NCBI GenBank assembly: GCA_947623455.1
Contig: OX392536.1
Location: 10,597,282 to 10,661,281 of the forward strand
Length of the DNA: 64,000 nt
Reading direction: 5' to 3'
Source of the DNA: Mimachlamys varia
Lineage: Eukaryota > Mollusca > Bivalvia > Pectinida > Pectinidae
Positions 28,101 to 40,100 of this stretch are shown in pieces. Made by a program: the position numbers and the translations under genes. Position 1 is the stretch's first letter. The number at the start of each line of letters is the position of its first letter. Below the pieces are notes generated by a model, which was not told the DNA's origin, made no database searches, and worked only from the letters and a program-made list of their open reading frames with translations.

Positions 28101-31100
28101 TATTGCCATTTAAATAATTGGCTGTACAGTATTGACATTATAACAAATGGACTTAGTTAGGAAAAGTTATTGGACATTACGTGGCAGTTAGGAATAGTTA
28201 TTGGACATTACGTGGCAGTATAGATAACCATACTCGTTTAGTTGTTAGGCCAGTCGTTATTTGTGCTGGCGCATAATTCTGCCAGTCATTAATGTCGCGT
28301 TTTAATGTAGGGAACAGGGATAAGTGCTTTCACATTTACAAATAATGGATTTTTCTTTGATGCTCAATTATGATAGCAGGTGTATCAACCATATCTGTTT
28401 TGTCGAGTGACCCTCGGTGCGCCATACAGACCCTCGTAGGAGGGGATTTCTGGGTGGTCTTGTCTGACTGACCCATCAAACTGACCCATCAAACTGACCC
28501 ATAAATAATTACACGTTAAAATTTATATAAAACTTGTTTAATCATTTACCCCCTATAATTTCATATTGAACTGTTCAAACATTTGAATTGGTAGAGTTCA
28601 AATGTGTCTCCAGGGGTGGATACGTTCAGGTGTATTGAATGTGTCTGTTGTATAAGGGGAACCGGTCCAATTAGATGCGAAGCAAATTTTCCTTAATCAA
28701 GACAACTAAATTGCTGATTGGAGCAAATGAAGAAATTTTTTAAGATTCAAAACGGATTTTATTTCCCCAGTCTTTTTGATGAGAAGGATGAGAACTTAAA
28801 GGCCCACTATACGTAACTTCAGGAAATTTTTCAGGATTCTGAAAAATTATGAACAAAAAATCCAGTTGATAACCGTGCAGAAATAAGCCTAAAACGAAGT
28901 AAACTTGAGCGGTAGCTAATAAGAAACTCTTGACAAAAAAATCCAAAGAATTGAAAATAATTCAGGTGGGGCCCACCTCAACAACAAACCGAAGGTAGAA
29001 GACAATTCAAAATGGACGCATGTTTACAAATACCATGTTTCAAATGCTGTTGTACCGGTAACCACGTAATAACTTATCTTGAATATTGTTGATATCAGTT
29101 AATCTTAACTAAATCTATAAATATAATCAGTTATTAGGCTTAATTTTTGCTTCAAGTGTTGCCGAAAGATACGTATATTGGGCCTTTAAATGAGCAATAT
29201 GGGACTGTGTCTAATTCGTTATTTTCATTGTGTTCAAAATGACCCTTGAATGGCCAAGTCTTGTGTGTCTAATTCAAAATATTTCATCAAATAAATCTGC
29301 AGGATTGTAGATAGCGGGATAAGCTAATAATATACAGTCTGGTCCTATCAGATTTAAATGTAAACTCCGGATTTTGTCAATGATAATATCCCGTTTAATT
29401 TGTCTTTTGCGCATTGCAGAACTTGTTGCTGTGGGAAATATTCTGATAACTCATTCTCCCCTTGAAGACTCTTTTGAACTTTCCCTGTTCAAGAGTTGGA
29501 ATATTTCATTATAAAATTTCAGGGTTGAGCGAGATAAATACATGTTTATGGGTTTTTTGGATAATGTATGACACACCCGGAGCTCAAGTTTTTACTGATA
29601 CTCAGAGGTCTATGATTACATAACCTGGCATTATGACACATTCTAGATTACGCTAAAAGCCAAGTTAAAAAGAGACCTGCTAGGTTTTTAATCAGACCAA
29701 GAATTCGCTTCAGCTGCAGCAAAAGCATTTCCATGGCAACATGAGTAACGTATAATAACGACAAATATCTATAAAGTTGTTGTGGAACCAAGATCCTGCT
29801 GGTTTTGATATGATAAAGACAATTTAAAATTTACTTTGGTAGACTTTTAAAAATCTGATAAGAAAATCGAAAAATTGGTCATGTGGCCGTTAGCCTGGTA
29901 GCCTAGGTATTCAAAGGAGCAGAGGAAATAGCGGATCGTTGGATCGGTGGTGGAACCTCTGTGACTTTGATAACACAGCCATTAAGGGGAACCACTGACT
30001 CGACCTGTTTACACCCTGAGGTCTGAGTGCAAAAATATTACTATTTACATGACATTAAGTAGTTGCCACAGGTCTGTACTACAGGGTATACACACATGCT
30101 ACAGTCTATCCGCCTCAGGAATCACGGGCATTGTTAGAATCCCGAAGAAAAAAAGGGGGTACAGCCCGGTGACCTGCGCTAAATTTGACACTAGTGTGCC
30201 GTAAACTGACCTAAGCCATTACAGTGTTGAACCTGCAAGGATATTTACATGTGTTCGTGCTCCAGTGCTGTTTGTTTCCACTGCCGTGGGTTCTGGGAAT
30301 TTTATGAATGAGATTGTGATTTTGGATGTGCTTTACTTGACATACGATGTAACCCGTACCCTGGGACAAAGCTGTACGGCGTCCCGTACCTGTACACACC
30401 TCTGTGGAGACTACAGATGGTCACCTGTCACAGGTAAGGTAGGGCATTTGTTGACAGTACTGACTCTGCAGTGGTCAATAGTTTTACTTTAGGCTTAGGT
30501 AGGTATCCTCACCAGCTTGTACAAGCAGTAAAGTTATACTTACTTTAAGAAACCTGATTCAAACATGAAAAACAACAGCTTTTTTCATTATGATTTCTTC
30601 CCCTTGATTTGATTTTATCATATATGGATTTTTTGTACACTATTAATTTGAGAGTGATAGCTAATGTGCTGATTGATTATTGGGTTACAGGTCATCCTCA
30701 TTGAATTTGTTGTTGACAAAGTTTCAGCAACCATGGATCTCTCATACTCTCAGGCTAACGGTCAGCCTGCCTGAATCAGAGGTCAGCTTTTGCTATTTCC
30801 TTGGTCAGATTTAACCCCTTGGGGTCAGAGGTCAGTCTTGTTTCCAGGGTTGAAAGTCAGCCGGGGAAAGAAGTTCCCTTCACTTTGTGTTGTACTGGAG
30901 GTCAGTTTGTGTATTTCCTGCAGGGTTGGAGTTTTATTTCCGTCATTGATGAATCAGGCGTCAGCCTCCATGGTTCTTTGGTCAGAGGTCAGATAAAAGT
31001 CAGTCCCTTGTATCCTTGGTCAAATGTCACTCTCCTGTTTCTAAGGTCAGAGAACTACCTTCTCTGGCACCAAGGTCAGGGGTTTGCTGTCAAGTGTTTC

Positions 31101-34100
31101 CTGATTCAAAGGTCACCTTCTCTGTTACATGGGTCAGAGGTCAGCTTCTCTGTCACCAAGGTCAGTGGTTATAGCCTCCTTGTTTCCAGGGTTAACGGGT
31201 CACCTTCCCTGTTTCCTGGGTCAGAGGTTAGCATCCCTAGTGTGTTTGTGTGTTGATAGGTATACACAGAGATAAGCTAGAGTTATCTGTTCAGTACTTC
31301 CCCAGTGTTAGAGGTGCTGGCCAACTCCACATGGTATTTCCTGTCCTGGCTGTACTTATCTGTACCAGCAGGTTCTGTTGGGATCAATCCCCATATCACT
31401 AGTTTGTATTACAAGCTTACCCATCTATATTTTCTTTGATATGAGGAGGACACAATTAATTCCAGATGTAATTAAACCCTAAACAACTTTTTGGAGAATG
31501 TTTTTTTTATCAAATTGTTCAAAAGTTTATGATATTAACCTTTTTGGGGGGGGTTAGACCTGAGTGAAACATGATAGTACTTATGGAGCAAAAACAGTAT
31601 GTTTCTGTAACATATATTATCAATATGTGTAGACAGCTTGCAACTGACTTTACAATATTAAAATATCACTTAAGGATGCAGACGTCAAGACTTGCATAGG
31701 ATATAAATAGATATTAGTTAGATGTTAAATGTCTATTATATCTGTCGTTTGAAGGCTAATGTCTAGACTTCTGATGTCAAATTTAAACAATTATTCATAG
31801 AAATATTAGTTTTGAGGGTTTTGTTTTCAGAAAAATTTTATTAGTTTATGAACTTGGACTCAGTAATGGCTGTTACTGTGAATCAGGGGAATGATGGGAA
31901 GAAAATTCAGCCAACATTCTAATTTAAATTTCATCATAATACTTTTAACATCACATGCCAATTTTGATATCATCAGCATATTTAAGTGCTGTGCAGGTCT
32001 TTCATGGCCTCAGTGCTGGGAATTTTAAGCCTGTTTTCCCATGCAGAGTCAGGCTCCTGTATAGCAGACTGTACAAAAGACCTTGTAAGGATTTCTATAG
32101 AAATACAAGTGATGTGTCTACTGTAGATGTACAGAACTAGTTCCCAGTGTGAAACGATCGGTTTGTTACCTCGGTTTGTTACCGTGAAGGGCTACAGAAG
32201 AGCTTAATACCCTTATCACTCCCTTGTCTGTTTGAATCCTTTGGGTGCTATGGGAAAAATATAGTAGGCATATCGTTTCTTCATTATCTCACGAAAACCA
32301 TCCTCAGTAACTCATGCAAATATTGTCGTTAACAACTCAGAAATATTGCTTTATGTAGTGAATATAATTAAGTCAAGTAAAAAGTTCTTTATTCCTTAAG
32401 TTATTCGACTCATTGGATAAAAATTTATACAAGCAATCACACAATAGAACAATACAACAACACGAAGCACATCAATTAACATAGGAGAGTACATATATGT
32501 AACAACACACTTAAATAAGTTGCAATTTGTTGGCATGGAACAAAAAAAAAATCCTAAGTAGATGTTTTTGTGCTGTAAAAATATGTTGGACTATTAGCTT
32601 AGTACAATTTACCCATGTTTTCATACTTGCCAACTTTTGGAAATTTCCATGGGGGAGATTACGCATGCTCAGAATTGAAAACATAAATAATATGTATACA
32701 AGTACATTCAGAGGAAAAATAATACTTTTAAATGGCTTCTTTTGAGCTCTTCTTTCAGATGAAATCATCATATCTTTAAAAATAGGAACAGTTAAGCAAA
32801 TTCCCAAGTTGAAAATGCAACATTTTAGGGTCCAAAATCGGGAGTCTCCCTCCAAAATAGGGAGGGTTGGCAAGTATGTGTTTTATATAAGAAGTATTGT
32901 ACATGTTCACCAATAAGCCCGGCTCTGCTGTATAACAGATATTACACATGTTCACCAATAAGCCCAGCCCTAGGCCTGCTATATAACAAATAATATGATA
33001 AAACTCCTCCCTGTCTATGGAGTCACACTCTGGTATATATAAGCCCAGTACTTATCCTTCTGATTAATGAACTATCTGTCTCTAGGTTTATCATAAATGA
33101 GTTTGTGTGTTAGTACAGGTCCAAATGACCCTGTCATAACAAGAAATGACACATTGTACATGTGTATGATAAGTGTGAGGAATTTTAATTACAGATTATA
33201 GTCCAATGGAAGCTGTACATATCATTTAAACTTTAGGTGACTGAAGTTACTGGAGTTGTTCTGTTTTTAATGTATTTTCTGAACATTCATAAAGTACATT
33301 TGTACATTTGATAAGTAAAGAGTGAAACTTGAGGTTGTGGAATTTGAGTTTTGACAGGGCCAGATGGCTATATATCAGTATGGGGATCTCTACCAGAGAT
33401 ACAGGCATGCTCCGCAGACCACCCAGGGGCCGTGGCGATGCACCTACAGTGTCAAGTGTTCCTCAACTTCTAATTTAAGTGTAAATTAAGTTGAAATCAA
33501 CAATATAAAAAGCAGCTTGGGTGTTTGGCGGAACAGGTTCCTGCCATAAGGGTCTATACATGTCTTGTTTATCAGATCCTATCTCATAATGAACCTTAGT
33601 CTACCCAGCTGTATAGTTGAGTACCATCATGATATGAAGTATTATTGAGTAAATTATAGAGTTTTTTGTTCATTTGAATTTAAAATTCAATTTTTTACTG
33701 AAAGCTTTATTGTTAAGACGGTGTATAGGCTCAGAATGTATGCTGATGTAAAGACCAAAAAAGGCCTTCAGAATGTTTTGATTTAATCTTTTAATGATGC
33801 CCTGCAAATTAAAAAAAAAGTTTGGGGGCGGTGGGGGGAGGGGGGAGCATATAGTATATTGCCCCCAGGGATACATGTCTGTCCCATAAAACACTTACAA
33901 CTGAATCCTAGGAAACATATTTTCATGAAAATTTATATAAAAGTCAAATGAGTCTACCATGGACGTCATTGTCATAAATCTGTGTTATAATGAAGTGACA
34001 GAGTGCTTGTCTCTTTTGTATAAGAAATGGGTTGACAATTTTGAGCAAGAATTGACTTTCTTTCTACAGAGTAAAAGCATTGAAATGCTTGTCACATTTT

Positions 34101-37100
34101 AATTAGGTGTCAGGATTCCAACTTGTCAGCAAGAATTAGAAGAGAAAAGTTTTACTCATCAAGTCTAACTGTAAAAATGATAATAAACTGTCTACTTTGG
34201 ATGGTATAGATTTGGCTTTAATATCAATATGAAGAAAGGATCACAACAAACCCTGGTAGGAACGTATCTGTGATATTTTTAATGGATTTTCTGACTTTAG
34301 TTTGATTTATTTGTAAAATCTTTAAAAATGCAGACGTTTTTCCTCAGACATCATTGCATGATTGCAAGGTGATATATTGCGTTCCTTGGTAAAAAAATTT
34401 TTTTTCACTGGATTAAAAATCTTTCGTAGGTTGATTTTTGTCACAGAGGCATCTTCTTGTACATAATATATGTTGTTCATACAACGGAGATCTTACATCC
34501 TGAATTTGAAAATGCTTGTATGTAGCGGATAGATAATTGATTGCGAGTACTGTTGTTCTGGCGATGTTTGATGTCCCGTGTTCCCCCTGGGGTGTCCGGG
34601 AGTGGGATTATCTGTGAATAGTGCTATCTCGGACAGCATTCCTACATGGGAGGAGAACTGATAGAGAACCGGTGGAAGTCTTTATGGAAAACTCACAATC
34701 TATCTACCCTTATCATCCTCCTCAAACATTCGCTAACAGTCTGTGATAATGTCTCTCTATTAATAAACCATCGAGATAAAAAAAATTACAAATTTTGGAC
34801 CGCATGAAACATATGTTATCTTGTATGATTGACTAACTTCAAGTAAAACACGTTTATAATGATCTCCAATGTACCTTCAAGATAAGTCAACTACAAATAT
34901 AATTTATATCAGGTTTTGATGTTAACAGAACTTTTCCTCACCAAAGAGTAAAACAGTTTTCTTCATTATAAGCAAGAGTTTCTGCTAAACATGTAAAATT
35001 ATATTAAGTCAATCTTGATAACCTCAAGAAGCCTTAGTCCTGCAATCCAGCCTGTGTTTTAAGGGAAAAAATCTCAATAACATGTTACATATAAAAATTG
35101 AGTATCCGCCATCCGATTTTGTCAGCAGAAATAAAACATTCAAGTCATTCTAGATTTGCAGTCCGGATAGAGAAATGTGTATTTCACTATTGTCAGAATT
35201 TGTATATGAATTTGTGCTTTCATGTTTCAATGATTTGTTTATCAAATTGTATTTTGATATTTACATAATCTACGGGAAATATACAAATTCTTCCCAGTAT
35301 TGACTGGGTTCATTGTTTATCCTTCAGGGCTTACATTTGTCTGTTTTGTATTTGACAAAACATACAAGTAGCTATATAGACCCTCTATAAGTGTTTTCTA
35401 CCTGAGCTTTATTTGTAACAAAACCTAAACATAGCTATATAGACTGGTTCACCCGTTAATTGTCAGTGACTGGATTGGATGTTTTGCTGGGGGCCTTCAG
35501 CGGTTTACTTCAGGGTGGTAACACTTTAAATCGACAAAAGATCCGACTATCGCAAGAAAGCAAACATGGACGTACCAATGCCTCCCAAATACACATGCAC
35601 TCAACACATATATCCACATCACATACACCGGGAGGCCGTCCTTAAATGATCTCAGCTGTTAATGGGATTTAAAAACAACCAAACCAAACCAAACCAAGCT
35701 ATATTTGTGTTATGTTTGACAGAATCTGTTACTTACCAGATTAATATTTGTTTGTTTTATATTTAACAGAACCTACAAGGATCTATCCAGTTTCCGAGGT
35801 CCCTACTGAACAACTCTGGTGAAGTCCAGACGGACACCCTCAACCTCCAGTTTATACTGTACAAGGAAACGAAGCTGTTCCCCATCACTACTCCATACCA
35901 CGAGGATCCAGCCATCGGAAACCACTCCCGAGTTACCATCGTGTCCAGTGTTCTGTCTGCTAATGTCTGTAAGTGTATTATGTACTCAGTCACATGTTAA
36001 AACACTGAGTATCTATAAGTGTACTCTATCACATGTTAATTCAGTAAAATATACCTGAATCATACTTAGATTCAGCTTTAATATGCTGTAAGTAATTAAA
36101 ATAGCAAGATTTACCTATAACAACTAGGTAAATATATGTTATAGTAGACTTACCTGTAGCATTGAAATAGATTTACCTAAAACACCTATGTAGTGATTTA
36201 CCTGTAAGACCTGTGTAGATTTACCTGTAACACCTGTGTAGATTCACTTGTAAAATCTGTGTAGATTAAAGCTGACAATGCAACTTAAAAAGCTTTCAAT
36301 TAATATTTTTTTTTTAAAAGTTCGATTTTTTTCTGGTTTTGAGATCGCCCCTATCTGTTCCGACCATCGTTTCTAAGGAAGTGCCGACATTTTAGTTTTG
36401 CCTTTGCTTGGTAACGAGTATGGGCCCCGATGGGTATATAAAGGTCATAGCCTGTAAAACCGGTTTTCAAAGTACTCCTGACCGTCACAATAGTCAGTGC
36501 TCCGCGCACTCGGCAACCGCTGTCAAAAATCAAACGCACTCACCTTTAGACTTGAACCACAATACTGCCATGCTGGTTCTTACTAATAACACATTCTTGA
36601 AATTGCGTATCCGAAATAAAAGGTATATCACTGAAAATACTTCCATAAATCCAATATATATCGCCGGTCTTTCACGTGCATATAATCGCATCCACGTACA
36701 AACTCTTAGTCTTGGTCATGTAGACGTTTGACAAGCAAACACGTGTAAAACACGGCACACCCAGGTGTGTAGTCAACAATGTGAAATTATATATTTGAAC
36801 CATTCTCATGGACTTATTTGGATTTATTATGGTTTCTACGCTGGATATTAGTACTAGTTGGATATCAAAAAGGTAGGCATAAGCGTTAAATAGCCATTTG
36901 TTTGTTTCACTTGCAACATATATAACATAAAGTTGTGATGTGTTATTTTGCTGTAAGTTTCATGGGGATATGGATGTTTTTATTACAATTTCATTTCATA
37001 TTTATTATATATCTTTCCAAAAAAAAAAAATATCCATATTCGTAAAAAAAAACCCCGAAAACGAGCCGTAACGTAATGTGTACAGACTATTTGTCACTGT

Positions 37101-40100
37101 AAGAGACGTGCTACAGAGAGAGGGCAGTGTCGGAATAAAACCGGTTTGCAACTATCGGTGCTTTTATACCCAAGGTTGTCTACACACGTTACCAAGCAAG
37201 GGTAAATCAAAAATGTCTGCCACTTCCTTGGTTACGAAAACCGGAAGACACATGGTCAAAGTAGGGAACATCTCGGAACTATTCGGAGTAATCACAATCT
37301 GAATATTTTTTTTTTAAATCTTAATTGAAAGCTTTTAACTTGCATTGTCAGATTTAACCTGTAACACCTGTGTATATTAACCTGTAACACCTGTGTAGAT
37401 TTACCTGTAACACCTGTGTAGATTTACCTGTAACACCTGTGTAGACTTACCTGTAACACCTGTGTAGATTTACCTGTAACATCTGTGTATATTTATGTGT
37501 AACACCTATGTTGATTTACCTGAAACACCTGTGTATATTTACCTGTAACACCTGTGTATATTTACCTGTAACACCTGTGTATATTTACCTAAAAGACCTG
37601 TGTAGATTTACCTGTAACACCTGTGTATATTTACCTGTAACACCTGTGTAGATTTACCTGTAACACCTCTGTAGATTTACCTGTAACACCTGTGTAGATT
37701 TACCTGTAACACCTGTGTAGATTTACCTGTAACACCTGTGTAGACTTACCTGTAACACCTGTGTAGATTTACCTGTAACATCTGTGTATATTTATGTGTA
37801 ACACCTATGTTGATTTACCTGAAACACCTGTGTATATTTACCTGTAACACCTGTGTATATTTACCTGTAACACCTGTGTATATTTACCTAAAAGACCTGT
37901 GTAGATTTACCTGTAACACCTGTGTATATTTACCTGTAACACCTGTGTAGATTTACCTGTAACACCTGTGTAGATTTACCTGTAACACCTGTGTAGATTT
38001 ACCTGTAAAACCTGTGTAGATTTACCTGTAACACCTGTGTATATTTACCTAAAACACCTGTGTAGATTTACCTAAAACACCTGTGTATATTTACCTGTAA
38101 CACCTGTGTAGATTTACCTGTAACACCTGTGTATATTTACCTGTAACACCTGCATAGATTGACCTGTAACACCTGTGTAGATTGACCTGTAACACCTGTG
38201 TAGATTTACCTGTAAAACCTGTGTAGATTTACCTGTAAAACCTGTGTAGATTTACCTGTAACAACTGTGTATATTTACCTAAAAGACCTGTGTATATTTA
38301 CCTTAAAGACCTGTGTAGATTTACCTGTAACAACTGTGTATATTTACCTAAAAGACCCATGTAGATTTACCTGTAACACCTGTGTATATTCACCTGTAAC
38401 ATTGAAGCAAATTAACCTGTAACAGCTGTGTAGATTTTCCTGTAACACCTGTGTAGATTTACCTGTAGAACCTGTGTAGATTTACCTGTAAAATCTGTTT
38501 AGATTAACATGTAACACTTGTGTAGATTTACCTGAAACACCTACGAATATTTAACTGTAACACCTGTGTATACTTACCTGTAATTACTGAGGGAGGGTTA
38601 AGGTGTACAAGAACTGCTTACATAGTATCTCCTCTGAACTAATTGTGTCTGTTTGACCTTACAGCTACCCCTGTCAAGAACCTAACAGATCCAATTGTCC
38701 TTTACTTCAAAGTCAAGCGACCGGCCAAGAATCTGGTCGCAGCCTACTGGGACTTCGAAGCCAATGGTTGGTATTCACTTAGTACATTTAGAAATTTATA
38801 GGATTTGATAAATATTTACAGTATTTGACTGTAATGTCAAATATATCTTCATCGTGTTTGAAACTCAACATATCAAGAAATATACCAAGTAACTGTCAGG
38901 GGGAGGTAACCACGGACTAGTTCTGTACAACACAACTTTTTCAATCTTTTGTCAATATCAGATATATCTTCCTGCTGCTGTATACATGTATAGATATTTG
39001 CATATTTATTTCTTGGTTTTATAAGAAATTTACTGCTATATGAACTTGTTTCTGTTGAAATTATTTCCACAAATCATAATCATTTCGACCTAATGAGTTT
39101 TAGTGTTGTTCTAACTTCTGTTGACTCGACCACAACATTTGAGCTCTGTAAAACAAAGTTTGTCGTTTTTAATGACAGTGGTTTCTAAGAAGTCTATAAA
39201 TAAGTGTATCCCATGGTTACAGAAGTCTATAAATAAGTGTATCCCATGGTTACAGATGGCTACGGTGACTGGAGAACGGACGGGTGCCAGATCATCCCGG
39301 ACCCCAACGTAACTATCGTCCATTGCTTCCATCTCTCAATCTTTACCATCCTGGAGGTAAGTCAGCAACACAATCCAAACGCAACATCTCGGGAAGTTTC
39401 CAGTAATCTTCGGATATCTTCTCCCGCCAATACATGTAGAGGGAGTCATTTAATGTAAGCGTCATATTCCAAAATGGCTGCGCCCATGGTCACACTGAAG
39501 AAGGCGGTCCCGTCTTGTGCGATGTGCTCAAGCATATCTAAATGTCTTTATAACTTGCTTAATCAGAAGTGCAACTAGGGAAAAAAACGCTATCTATTTT
39601 CAGAATAAAAACTTGCCCGCTGTACACCGGAAGCACATCATTTAACTTGTAACCTATACATGATATATGGATTGGATGGTATCTCAAGTTCTCTGTTAAC
39701 CACAGAAATGTCAAAAGAATGTCACACACCCTGGCTGATGCCGCCATTCAACCTGACCCATTCGTTTAGGCCTATAGGAAAGGACATCTTATGCGATGAG
39801 GCAGCCATTCTTGTATATTCTTAGCGTCTCGTTGATACAGTCCGAAGACTTTCAAACTATAGTGTGATTCACAGCATGGCTTTTGGGGGCATGCATTCGA
39901 GGGAGTAGATTTCTGAAGATTACTGGAAATTTCTACAAGAAGTTGCGATTGCAGCACAATCGTGAGACACTGAATCAGAATCATATAAGCCCTCAATTGT
40001 AAGAAGGGACGAAGTATTTATGGTGTTTTGTTTGTCCGTCACACGTCCGTCCATCTGTCACTTCCAAGGTATATCTCAGCATAGTGTGTCAATTTTTATA

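Larger units (their letters stand above)
19886..35769 (+). other. 15.9-kb ADGRA intron (exon G to H), repeat-rich, no exon found
   Basis: No convincing coding exon was found on either strand. Named contents are listed separately: foldbacks, a 123-bp repeat, 64-bp, 60-bp and GGTCAG-type minisatellites, a SINE, a TTAA-flanked MITE, palindromic elements and a 257-bp TIR element. Stretches 22710-25260, 31260-32600 and 33000-35450 show nothing recognisable beyond A/T-rich DNA, homopolymers and short poly-C or poly-G runs. Confidence 0.6.

Noticed and set aside
30801..31256. 151-codon open frame
   Set aside because: It tracks the degenerate GGTCAGAGGTCAG minisatellite and has no domain features or codon bias like the real exons.
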